Shown here: positions 55,171 through 62,871 of the stretch, piece by piece
Layout of the letters: the number at the start of each line of letters is the position of its first letter
Position numbering within the stretch: the stretch's first letter is position 1
Assembly (NCBI GenBank): GCA_030673965.1
Contig: JAUTCN010000019.1
Location: forward strand, 1 to 64,000
Reading direction: 5' to 3'
Origin: Fusobacterium sp. JB019
GTDB lineage: Bacteria; Fusobacteriota; Fusobacteriia; Fusobacteriales; Fusobacteriaceae
DNA length: 64,000 nucleotides
Notes under the pieces: model-generated
The model's input: only the letters and a program-made list of their open reading frames with translations
Database searches by the model: none
Told to the model about the DNA's origin: nothing
Position numbers and translations under genes: made by a program

Positions 55171-55219
55171 AAAGTGCACATTTATCTTAGCTGCTTTAAG
55201 ATAAACGTGCACTTTTTTT
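55171..55219. terminator. Bidirectional terminator between the lipid kinase gene and murI
   Basis: A long hairpin (55171-55189 with 55197-55215, one mismatch) containing GTGCAC in both arms is flanked by an A-run and a T-run. It serves the convergent genes on either side. Confidence 0.9.
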
Positions 55220-55232
55220 AAATATTTATAGT

Positions 55233-56024
55233 TTACTTTAAATCTATTTTATAAACATCTATATTTTTTTGTTTTAAAAATTTTTCTGCTTTTTCTTTAA
55301 AAGTTTCAACCTCACCAGTTACATAAAATTCTACATTCCCCTTTTTTTTCTTTTCATTTAACAAGTTGTTTTCTCTGAGAGTTCTATAAACTTCTCTTAC
55401 ACACTCATCACTTGGAACAATTATTTCACCACTAAATTTTTTACTTATTTCATCTTTTATAAAAGGATAATGTGTACAAGCTAATAAAAGAGCTTCTGAA
55501 TTTCTAGAAACATGAGACATATATTCATCTAAAATATCATCTCTATTTTTAATCGTTTCCCAACCTTTTTCTATCATAGGACATAATAGTTCACATCCTA
55601 CAACATTTACTTTTATCTTTTTATTTTTTTTATGTATTTTTTTTTCATGATCTCCACTTTTAGCAGTAAAAGGGGTACACAAAATTGAAACTTCTTTGTA
55701 GCCTCCCTCCAAAACAATTTCGACTCCTGCATCTATAATGCCAACAATAGGAATATTACAGTTTTCTTTCAAATAATCTAAAGCAGCTATAGAAGCTGTA
55801 TTACAAGCAACAACAATCATTTTACATTTATTTAAAATTAAAAATTCTACAATTCTTAATGCTAATTTTCTAATTTCTTCTTTAGTTCTCCCGCCATAGG
55901 GAATATTCTTCGTATCTCCTACATATATTATATCTTCATTCGGCATTAATTTTATTAAACTTTTTAAAACACTAACTCCTCCTAAACCTGAATCAAGAAC
56001 TCCTATACTACATGATTTCACCAT
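55233..56024 (-). CDS. murI: Glutamate racemase
   Basis: The 263-residue cofactor-independent racemase supplies D-glutamate for peptidoglycan. It shows GVLDSGLGGVSVLKS, PYGGRTKEEI, the first catalytic Cys in VVACNTASIAAL, the second in LLACTHYPFIKDEI, and GIIDAGVE. An in-frame TTG upstream overlaps the GGAGAG site, so the ATG at 56024 is chosen. It is 27 bp after the first TtcA-like gene, in a three-gene minus-strand run. Confidence 0.94.
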   Translation of the reverse strand: MVKSCSIGVLDSGLGGVSVLKSLIKLMPNEDIIYVGDTKNIPYGGRTKEEIRKLALRIVEFLILNKCKMIVVACNTASIAALDYLKENCNIPIVGIIDAGVEIVLEGGYKEVSILCTPFTAKSGDHEKKIHKKNKKIKVNVVGCELLCPMIEKGWETIKNRDDILDEYMSHVSRNSEALLLACTHYPFIKDEISKKFSGEIIVPSDECVREVYRTLRENNLLNEKKKKGNVEFYVTGEVETFKEKAEKFLKQKNIDVYKIDLK

Positions 56025-56051
56025 TTTTTCACTCTCCAAACTCTTTATATT

Positions 56052-56813
56052 CTAAAACAAGTCTTTTATACTGTTTAATATTACACTTCTAACATCTTTA
56101 TTTTCTAAAGACAAGTTTTTTATTATATTTTTTACTTTAAGTCTCTTTGAATCTTTACTATCTTCATAAGGACATTTATTTTTTAAAATAGGTAATTCTA
56201 ATCTATTCGAATACCTAATTAGATTCTTTTCTTCTACAAAAGCCATTGGACGAATTACTCTTATCCCATGATTTTCAGAAATATAAGAAGGCTTCATTAT
56301 ATTTCTATTTCCTTGATATATTATATTCATTAAAAACGTCTCTATTATATCATCTTTATGGTGGCCTAGTGCAAGCTTTTTTATTTTTTTTTCTTTCATA
56401 AAAGAATATAATATTCCTCTTCTTAATCTTCCACATAAAAAACATGGATTTTTCTCTTTATTTTCACCAATCACCAAATCTTTTAATTTTGTTTTTATTA
56501 TTTCTATTTTTAAACCTAAAAATTCGCAATATTTTTTTATTTCACCTAAATCTGAAATATCTTCTTCCATATGGATATGTATTGGAATAATATCAAATTT
56601 TATATTAGATATTATTCTCACTCTAACCAAAGCATTCAATAATATCAAACTATCTTTTCCACCAGAGACTCCTATTGCAATTTTATCTCCTTCTTCAATC
56701 ATATTAAACTGATGCATCGCTTTTCCTATTTTATTCCAAAGAACTTTATTATAGCCTTTTGCCTCTATAAACTTCAATAATTCTCTTTCTTTTTTAGTTT
56801 CTATATTAGCCAT
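56052..56813 (-). CDS. TtcA-like tRNA thiolation PP-loop protein, copy A
   Basis: The 253-residue PP-loop ATPase has GVSGGKDSLILLNAL, the paired cysteines CFLC followed by RLRRG, LGHHKDDIIETFLMNI, and a third Cys near LPILKNKCPYE. This is the three-Cys set binding the 4Fe-4S cluster in TtcA, which makes 2-thiocytidine-32 in tRNA. A paralog lies directly upstream (8-bp overlap). Which copy does s2C32, or whether they act together, is not known. Confidence 0.85.
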   Translation of the reverse strand: MANIETKKERELLKFIEAKGYNKVLWNKIGKAMHQFNMIEEGDKIAIGVSGGKDSLILLNALVRVRIISNIKFDIIPIHIHMEEDISDLGEIKKYCEFLGLKIEIIKTKLKDLVIGENKEKNPCFLCGRLRRGILYSFMKEKKIKKLALGHHKDDIIETFLMNIIYQGNRNIMKPSYISENHGIRVIRPMAFVEEKNLIRYSNRLELPILKNKCPYEDSKDSKRLKVKNIIKNLSLENKDVRSVILNSIKDLF

Positions 56814-57600
56814 TTTTATTTCCCTTTGTATATCCCATAATATAATCTATATTTACATTTTTTAATGAATTAAAAATACTTTGTTTTATATTAGAATTAT
56901 TTTCCTCCAAAGTATTTAAAAGTTTCTTTATCTCACGTCTTTTAGAATCCTTTTCTCCAGATTCAACTGAACATCCACATCCCATAGGTACTATATTATT
57001 TCTATTCATAAACGATATAATATCCTTTTCTTTTATATAAGCCATTGGTCTTATTACTGTCAATTTCCCACTTGTAGAATTTACTTTAGGAATCATAGTC
57101 TTTATTGTTCCTGCATAAAACATATTAATTAAAGCTGTTTCTACTATATCATCAAAATGATGTCCTAAGGCTAACTTATTACAGCCTAATTCTTCTACTT
57201 TATTATATAAAACTCCTCTTCTCATTTTAGCACATAAAAAACATGGATTTTCAGGATCTTCTTTAAAGGCAACTTTCCAAACATTTGAATCAAAAATTTC
57301 ACAAGAAATATTTAAATCTATTAAATTTTTCTTAAAAGAAAATAAATCTTTCTCAGAAAAACCAGGATTCATAGAAATAAATACCACTTCAAAATTTTTA
57401 CTTTTATCTCTTTTTAATTCTTGAAATAATTTACAAAGAATTAAACTATCTTTTCCTCCAGATACTCCTACTGCAATTTTATCTCCTTCTTCAATGAGAT
57501 CAAAATCCTTTATTGCTTTGATAAATTTTCTCCATATCTTTTTTCTATAAGATTTTCTTAAACTTTCCAAATATAAATCTTTTTCTAAATTTAATGTCAT
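56806..57600 (-). CDS. TtcA-like tRNA thiolation PP-loop protein, copy B
   Basis: The 264-residue protein shares the PP-loop GVSGGKDSLILCKLF, CFLCAKMRRG, LGHHFDDIVETALINM and a C-terminal cluster ligand region MGCGCSVESGEKDSKRR, which has two Cys where copy A has one. An N-terminal extension of about 20 basic residues precedes the core. It overlaps copy A by 8 bp, so both are co-translated. The level of divergence suggests an old duplication with split roles. Confidence 0.85.
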   Translation of the reverse strand: MTLNLEKDLYLESLRKSYRKKIWRKFIKAIKDFDLIEEGDKIAVGVSGGKDSLILCKLFQELKRDKSKNFEVVFISMNPGFSEKDLFSFKKNLIDLNISCEIFDSNVWKVAFKEDPENPCFLCAKMRRGVLYNKVEELGCNKLALGHHFDDIVETALINMFYAGTIKTMIPKVNSTSGKLTVIRPMAYIKEKDIISFMNRNNIVPMGCGCSVESGEKDSKRREIKKLLNTLEENNSNIKQSIFNSLKNVNIDYIMGYTKGNKNG

Positions 57601-57737
57601 TTTATATTCCCTTTCTTTTTTTTATAGAATAATTATATCATAATTTTCAAGTATTAAATATTTTTTTTATATTCTACACTATAATATGATATAATTAATT
57701 TATCTACAAATATAATTAATTTATAGAGGGTGATATT

Positions 57738-58046
57738 ATGAATGAAATTGATGTTAAAATATTAAAATTTTTAATTTCAGGAAAAGCTTATAGCGATACA
57801 GCAATATTAAAAAATATAGGTATAACAAAAGAGGAATTAGATTCTTCTTTTGCACGTTTACTTGATTTAGGATATATAGAGACTTATGAAGATTATTTAA
57901 AAAGAACTCATAGTGATGGTAAACCTGCATGTATGTCTAAAAGTTGTGGTTCCGATTGTTCGGCTTGTGGAATGAAAGTTTCCCCTGAAGACTATAAAAA
58001 TATTAAAGTTATTACTGCAAAAGCTATCCGAGAATTTGATTTTTAA
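57738..58046 (+). CDS. Small winged-helix protein with a four-cysteine cluster
   Basis: The 102-residue protein has a DNA-binding-like helix-turn-helix at residues 1-50 (MNEIDVKILKFLISG..., then KEELDSSFARLLDLGYIE as recognition helix and wing). It is followed by Cys65-x4-Cys70-x3-Cys74-x2-Cys77. The spacing suits a Zn or Fe-S site and is reminiscent of, but not identical to, FeoC-type proteins. It stands alone, with an AGAGGGTG site and a terminator. I do not recognise a named family. A redox- or metal-responsive regulator is plausible but unproven. Confidence 0.75.
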   Translation: MNEIDVKILKFLISGKAYSDTAILKNIGITKEELDSSFARLLDLGYIETYEDYLKRTHSDGKPACMSKSCGSDCSACGMKVSPEDYKNIKVITAKAIREFDF

Positions 58047-58049
58047 ATA

Positions 58050-58077
58050 AAAAAGGCTAAAATATTAGCCTTTTTTT
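58050..58077. terminator. Bidirectional terminator
   Basis: The stem AAAAAGGCTAA/TTAGCCTTTTT (58050-58060, 58065-58075) with a 4-nt loop lies between the Cys-cluster gene and the convergent M15-type gene. Confidence 0.9.
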
Positions 58078-58567
58078 ATTTTCTTCTATAATAAATTTTA
58101 TTTCTTTCTTGCCTTCTATTTAACCTAAAAGAAATATGTATATAATTACTTCTTGAGTGATAATATATTTGATCAAAACTATACTTTGATTTTTTTATTT
58201 TTACTAAAGCACTATTTAAAGCTCCTCTTCCTTTGATTGTAAAATCAACAGCTAACCCCTTTCTATGTGCTGAGTGTTTAGATCCTCCCACAAGTCTATT
58301 AATATTTCCATTTCTATACCAACTATTAATTTGAATTTCTTTTCCTATTATTTTTCTAATATCTTCCATTCTTCTAGCAGTATAAATCATATTTCTATAT
58401 TCCTTTTTGTTAGGATAATTATTTAAATGGAAAAAATTACCTCTTCTGCTACAAGTAGCTTCATAAAAAGTAAAATTTCTAGATATTTTAAAACCTGGCC
58501 TTCTTTTTATTTTTCCACATCCTGTAAAACTAAAAATTAATAAAAATATACAAATTATTTTCTTCAT
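58076..58567 (-). CDS. Lipoprotein with peptidase M15 (D-Ala-D-Ala carboxypeptidase-like) domain
   Basis: The 163-residue protein has a lipoprotein signal peptide with lipobox FTGC (Cys17), so it is anchored in an envelope membrane. The domain carries INSWYR, KHSAHRKGLAVDF (Zn-binding His and Asp) and YIHISF (the last His ligand), the pattern of the M15_3 family. It probably trims peptidoglycan stem peptides. Very basic C terminus (RRQERNKIYYRRK). An extended -10 (TGG-TATAAT) precedes it on the minus strand. Confidence 0.85.
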   Translation of the reverse strand: MKKIICIFLLIFSFTGCGKIKRRPGFKISRNFTFYEATCSRRGNFFHLNNYPNKKEYRNMIYTARRMEDIRKIIGKEIQINSWYRNGNINRLVGGSKHSAHRKGLAVDFTIKGRGALNSALVKIKKSKYSFDQIYYHSRSNYIHISFRLNRRQERNKIYYRRK

Positions 58568-58622
58568 ACTCTCTCCCCATTTTATAATTTCTTATCTTTT
58601 ATTATACCATATAAAATATTAT

Positions 58623-58651
58623 TTGTAATTTATTTGTATAAATTGTATAAT
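58623..58651 (+). promoter_or_regulatory. Promoter of cvfB
   Basis: TTGTAA (58623-58628), a 17-bp spacer and a perfect TATAAT (58646-58651), 52 bp before the start codon. Confidence 0.65.
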
Positions 58652-58703
58652 ACATTACTAGACAATAAAAAATTTAATAATTAATTATATAAGGAGTCAT
58701 TTT

Positions 58704-59555
58704 ATGATAAAAATGGGCAAAAGACAAAAATTAAAAGTAAATAACTATACCCCTATTGGGTTATATTTAGATGCAGAAACAGGAGATGAAAAAGATAATA
58801 TTCTTCTTCCTAAAAATGAATTTGAATTATTAGAAGATAAACCTAATATTGGAGACGAATTAGATGTCTTTATTTACAGAGATTCTGAAGATAGAATTAT
58901 TGCTACTCTAAGGACAACTTACGCTACTGCAGGTACTATAAAAAAATTAGAAGTAACTGATATTAATCCTAAAATTGGAGCTTTCCTTGATTGGGGATTA
59001 AAAAAAGATTTACTATTACCTAGAGGTCAAGAAGTTTGTAAATTAACAATAGGAGAAAAATATTTAGTTGGTATTTATGAAGATAAAAAAGGTAGAGTTT
59101 CTGCTACTATGAAAATTTATAGCTTCCTTCTACCATGCAAAGATTATATAAAAAATGATATTGTTAAGGGAACTGTTTACAGTATTGATGAAAATATTGG
59201 TGTTTTTGTTGCTGTAGATAATAGATATTTCGGATTAATGCCTAACAATGAATTTTTTAAAACTTATAAAATAGGTGATGAAATAACAGCACGTGTTATA
59301 AGAGTTAGAGAAGATGGAAAATTAGATCTTTCTCCTAGATTACTTGCATACCAGCAAATGGATAAAGATGAAGAATTACTTTTAGAAAAAATGAATCTAT
59401 TAAAAGATGCTTTTTATTTTAACGATAAATCTTCACCTGAAGAAATTTATGACTATTTTGGAATAAGTAAAAAAGCTTTTAAAAGAGCTATTGGTGGTTT
59501 ATTAAAAAAACATGTAATCACAAAAACCTCTACAGGGTTTAAAGTAGTTAAATAA
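58704..59555 (+). CDS. cvfB: CvfB/YitL-family S1 RNA-binding protein
   Basis: The 283-residue protein consists of several S1-like OB domains: LYLDAETGDEKDNILLPKNE, GAFLDWGLKKDLLLPRGQE, and NIGVFVAVDNRYFGLMPNNE with RVIRVREDGKLDLS. A C-terminal winged helix follows (about 215-280: SPEEIYDYFGISKKAFKRAIGGL). This order is that of CvfB, an RNA-binding regulator in Staphylococcus and relatives. AAGGAG lies 8 bp before ATG. Confidence 0.92.
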   Translation: MIKMGKRQKLKVNNYTPIGLYLDAETGDEKDNILLPKNEFELLEDKPNIGDELDVFIYRDSEDRIIATLRTTYATAGTIKKLEVTDINPKIGAFLDWGLKKDLLLPRGQEVCKLTIGEKYLVGIYEDKKGRVSATMKIYSFLLPCKDYIKNDIVKGTVYSIDENIGVFVAVDNRYFGLMPNNEFFKTYKIGDEITARVIRVREDGKLDLSPRLLAYQQMDKDEELLLEKMNLLKDAFYFNDKSSPEEIYDYFGISKKAFKRAIGGLLKKHVITKTSTGFKVVK

Positions 59556-59572
59556 TTAAATAAAACTAATCT

Positions 59573-59606
59573 AAAAGGAGAAAGTTAAAAAACTTTCTCC
59601 TTTTTT
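59573..59606 (+). terminator. Terminator of cvfB
   Basis: The 14-bp stem AAAAGGAGAAAGTT/AACTTTCTCCTTTT (59573-59586, 59591-59604) is followed by T residues. The next 150 bp (59607-59754) are T-rich on the plus strand with no recognised gene or structure. Confidence 0.9.
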
Positions 59607-59754
59607 GTGTTTTTTGGACTTTTTTTGTGCTTTAAACAGGTTATTAATTGATCTTTTTTAAACTGCACCAATTTTTTTGTTTTCTTTTCATTTTTTTTGC
59701 TTTAAAGTTTTTAATGAAAAAAAGACTTTTGAACTATTTTTTATCAAAAAACAA

Positions 59755-59783
59755 TTGACGACGTTTTTATTTTTTGTTATACT
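59755..59783 (+). promoter_or_regulatory. Promoter of the sulfur-handling operon
   Basis: TTGACG (59755-59760), a 17-bp spacer and TATACT (59778-59783), 39 bp before the start codon of the CoA-disulfide-reductase-type gene. A long A/T-rich segment upstream could add UP-element activity. Confidence 0.78.
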
Positions 59784-59822
59784 GGGTATGGGTAGAATAA
59801 AAATAAAAATAGGAGGAAAATT

Positions 59823-61520
59823 ATGAAAAAAATTCTTATTGTTGGGGGAGTTGCAGGTGGAGCTTCTGCTGCTGCTAGACTTAGAAGACATAGTGAAGAA
59901 GATCAAATAATAATGTTTGAAAAAGGACCTCACGTTTCTTTCTCAAACTGTTGCTTGCCATACCACTTAGGAGGAGTTGTTCAAGAAGCTGAAGATTTAG
60001 TTCTTATGTGTCCTGAAAAGTTCATGAAACAATACAAGATAGAAGCAAGAGTAAATAATGAAGTCATTTCTATAAATAGGAATGAGAAAAAAATTATAGT
60101 TAAAAATAATGCTACAGGAAGAGAATATGAGGAAAGCTATGATAAACTTATCCTTTCTCCTGGAGCCAAACCAATTATTCCTAATATTCCTGGAATTGAA
60201 AAAATGAACTATTTTTCAATAAGAAATGTTGTTGATATAGATAGATTAAATAAATTTATTAAATCTTCTAATTCTAAAAATATTTCTGTTATTGGTGGAG
60301 GTTTTATCGGAATTGAAACTTGTGAAAATTTAAAAGAAGCTGGGTATAATGTAACTCTTATAGAGGCTGCTAAACAAGTTATGAAACCTTTTGATTATGA
60401 TATGGTCCAAATACTTCATAAAGAATTACTAGACAAAGGAATTAATCTTATTGTAGATGATAAAGTTTGCTCTTTTAATGAAAAAAATGTAATATTAGAA
60501 TCAGGAAAAGAAGTTCTAGCTGATACAGTTGTAATGGCTATTGGAGTTGTCCCTGAAACTGATCTAGCTAAAAATGCTGGAATAGAATTAGGTTCTTTAG
60601 GAGGAATAAAAACGAACCAAAATTATTTAACTAACGATAAAGATATTTATGCTGTTGGAGATGCTATTGAAGTTTATGGTACTTTATTTAATGACTTCTT
60701 TAAACTTCCACTTGCTGGTCCAGCTCAAAAACAAGCTAGAGGAGTTGCAGATCATATTAATGGAATGAGAATCAATAATAGAGGTTTCATCGGTTCTTCT
60801 GTTATTAAAGTTTTTGATTATAATGGTGCTTCAACTGGTCTTACTGAAGAATTTATAAAAGCAAGAAAAATGAATATTAATTATGATATTGTTTGGGCTA
60901 TCCCTGGAGATGGTGTTGGATTAATGCCTAGCTCTAATCCTTTACACTTCAAACTTATTTATGAAATCCCTTCTGGAAGAATCTTAGGAGCTCAAGCTAT
61001 AGGTAAAGGTAATGTAGATAAAAGAATTGATGTTATTGCTACAGGAATAAAATTAAATGCAACTATTGATGATTTAAAAGATTTAGAATTATGTTATGCC
61101 CCACCTTTTGGAACTGCAAAAGATGTTGTTAATTTTGGTGGATATATTGCAACTAATCTTCTTAATAGTGACTATAAGCAAATTAGCTTTTCAAAAGTTA
61201 GAGACCTTGTAAAAGAAGAAGCTTATATTATAGATGTTAGAGAAAAAGATGAATTTGAATTAAGCCATATCATTAATGCTAAAAATATTCCTTTAAGTGA
61301 ATTTAGAGAAAGAATTAATGAAATACCTAAAGATATACCAGTTTATTTACACTGTAGAAGTGGTCAAAGAAGCTATAATGCTGCTTTAATTTTAGAAAAT
61401 TTAGGTTTCCATAATTCTTATTCAATTGCAGGTGGATTTATGGGTGTATCTTTCTACGAATACTTCAATGATGTTACTTTAAATAGAAAACCAATAGTTA
61501 CTAATTATAACTTTGATTAA
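59823..61520 (+). CDS. CoA-disulfide reductase-type FAD/NAD(P)H oxidoreductase with C-terminal rhodanese domain
   Basis: The 565-residue protein has an FAD-binding Rossmann motif (VGGVAGGASAAARLRR) and the CoADR active-site Cys43 in SFSNCCLPY, with an extra Cys44 beside it. A second NAD(P)-binding motif SVIGGGFIGIE follows, then the C-terminal dimerisation domain and a rhodanese domain (about 460-555) with catalytic Cys511 in HCRSGQRS. Fused CoADR-rhodanese enzymes reduce CoA-disulfide, polysulfide or persulfide. The downstream sulfur-compound transporter supports persulfide or thiosulfate handling. Confidence 0.92.
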   Translation: MKKILIVGGVAGGASAAARLRRHSEEDQIIMFEKGPHVSFSNCCLPYHLGGVVQEAEDLVLMCPEKFMKQYKIEARVNNEVISINRNEKKIIVKNNATGREYEESYDKLILSPGAKPIIPNIPGIEKMNYFSIRNVVDIDRLNKFIKSSNSKNISVIGGGFIGIETCENLKEAGYNVTLIEAAKQVMKPFDYDMVQILHKELLDKGINLIVDDKVCSFNEKNVILESGKEVLADTVVMAIGVVPETDLAKNAGIELGSLGGIKTNQNYLTNDKDIYAVGDAIEVYGTLFNDFFKLPLAGPAQKQARGVADHINGMRINNRGFIGSSVIKVFDYNGASTGLTEEFIKARKMNINYDIVWAIPGDGVGLMPSSNPLHFKLIYEIPSGRILGAQAIGKGNVDKRIDVIATGIKLNATIDDLKDLELCYAPPFGTAKDVVNFGGYIATNLLNSDYKQISFSKVRDLVKEEAYIIDVREKDEFELSHIINAKNIPLSEFRERINEIPKDIPVYLHCRSGQRSYNAALILENLGFHNSYSIAGGFMGVSFYEYFNDVTLNRKPIVTNYNFD

Positions 61521-61541
61521 TAAATTTAAGGAGGAAACTAA

Positions 61542-62801
61542 ATGAAAAAAAAGGAAAATATATTAGGAATTTTATTGCTTGGAATACTTATCTTCTTTGG
61601 GCATAAATTCCTTAATTCTGGAATGTTATTTTTCAGATTATTAATGGGAGCAACTCTAGGATATGCTCTTACTAGATCATTTATGGGATTTGCTGGAAGT
61701 GTTAATAGAGCTTACAATGGAGGTTCTACTAAATTAATGAGAGTTTTAGCAGGAATGTTTACTCTAACTGCATTAATTTCAGTCGCTTTCTTATATAATG
61801 TTGATGCTTCAACTTATGACTTATGGGTTAATCCTATAAATACTGGATTAATTCTTGGGGGTCTTCTATTTGGATTCGGAATGACTTTCTCTGTTTGTTG
61901 CGCTTCTGGAGTTTTAACTGATTTAGTTACTGGACTTCCTAGAGCTATTATAACTTTGCTTTTCTTTGGAATGGGAGTATTCTTAGGATTTCCTATTCAA
62001 TCAAAAGCATCTTGGGTTACTGATTCTTGGTTCACTACTGAAGTAGGATCGAAACTTTATGGTGGTGTCTATTTACCTGATTTATTTAAAGGTGACGGCT
62101 TAAACGGTTATATTGGAGCTAGTTTAATAACTATTCTTTTGGCTGGAATCACTGTTTGGATTTCTTATAAATATGAAGATAGCAGAAAATTAAAGAATAA
62201 TTTTTCAGGTGTAGAATCTGAAACTATTCAATATTCTAAAAATGAAGAAAAATACGAACCTTTCAAATTAATAAGCGAAAGAACATATAATACTCTTTTC
62301 GTTAAACCTTGGACAATGGAAACAGGAGCAGTTGTTATAACTGGAGTTTTCACTTTACTTATGGGAATAACTAAAGCAGGTTGGGGAGCTTCAACTCCTT
62401 ATGGTTTCTGGTTTGGTAAATTACTTTTTAAATTAGGTATCCCTTTAGAAACTATAACTAGTTTTTCTACAAAGCCAGCTAAAGTTTTCACAATGCCTTT
62501 CTTTGATCACCCTATAAATGTTCAAAATTTTGGTATTGTATTAGGAACTATTATTTGTCTTTTACTTGCTGGAACTTTTACTAAAACTTTCACATCTGAA
62601 CTAAAAATTTCTGCAAAAGATGTCTTCTTATTTGCATTAGGTGGAATTTGTATGGGTATTGGAACTAGATTATCAAACGGATGTAACGTTGGAGCCTTAT
62701 ATACTCCTATCGCTAACTTCTCTTTATCTGGATGGATATTCTTTATATTCTTAGTTCTAGGAGGAATCGTAGGAAATAAAGTAGCTAAAGTTATAAAATA
62801 A
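61542..62801 (+). CDS. YeeE/YedE-family sulfur-compound transporter
   Basis: The 419-residue membrane protein has two YeeE/YedE (TsuA-type) halves. Conserved cysteine segments appear in each, FGMTFSVCCASGVLTDL and GTRLSNGCNVGALYTP, which in TsuA relay thiosulfate through the membrane by S-S/S-H contacts. About 10-12 membrane segments. It lies 21 bp after the CoADR-rhodanese gene with an AAGGAGG site, forming a two-gene import-and-reduction unit. A selenium-related YedE role is an alternative. Confidence 0.9.
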   Translation: MKKKENILGILLLGILIFFGHKFLNSGMLFFRLLMGATLGYALTRSFMGFAGSVNRAYNGGSTKLMRVLAGMFTLTALISVAFLYNVDASTYDLWVNPINTGLILGGLLFGFGMTFSVCCASGVLTDLVTGLPRAIITLLFFGMGVFLGFPIQSKASWVTDSWFTTEVGSKLYGGVYLPDLFKGDGLNGYIGASLITILLAGITVWISYKYEDSRKLKNNFSGVESETIQYSKNEEKYEPFKLISERTYNTLFVKPWTMETGAVVITGVFTLLMGITKAGWGASTPYGFWFGKLLFKLGIPLETITSFSTKPAKVFTMPFFDHPINVQNFGIVLGTIICLLLAGTFTKTFTSELKISAKDVFLFALGGICMGIGTRLSNGCNVGALYTPIANFSLSGWIFFIFLVLGGIVGNKVAKVIK

Positions 62802-62824
62802 TTTTTTACACAATAACACATACC

Positions 62825-62856
62825 AGCAAGGGGCTAACATAGCCCCTTGCTATTTA
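62825..62856 (+). terminator. Hairpin after the YeeE/YedE gene
   Basis: A perfect 12-bp GC-containing stem AGCAAGGGGCTA/TAGCCCCTTGCT (62825-62836, 62840-62851) with a 3-nt loop. The following ATTTAAAT is only weakly U-rich. No separate promoter is evident before the next gene, so read-through is likely. Confidence 0.7.
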
Positions 62857-62871
62857 AATAAAGGAGTTTTT

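Noticed and set aside
59607-59754. Possible small RNA or riboswitch between cvfB and the CoADR gene
   Set aside because: Only T-rich sequence without a stable hairpin, terminator or promoter pair was seen. It is better viewed as upstream DNA of the sulfur promoter.
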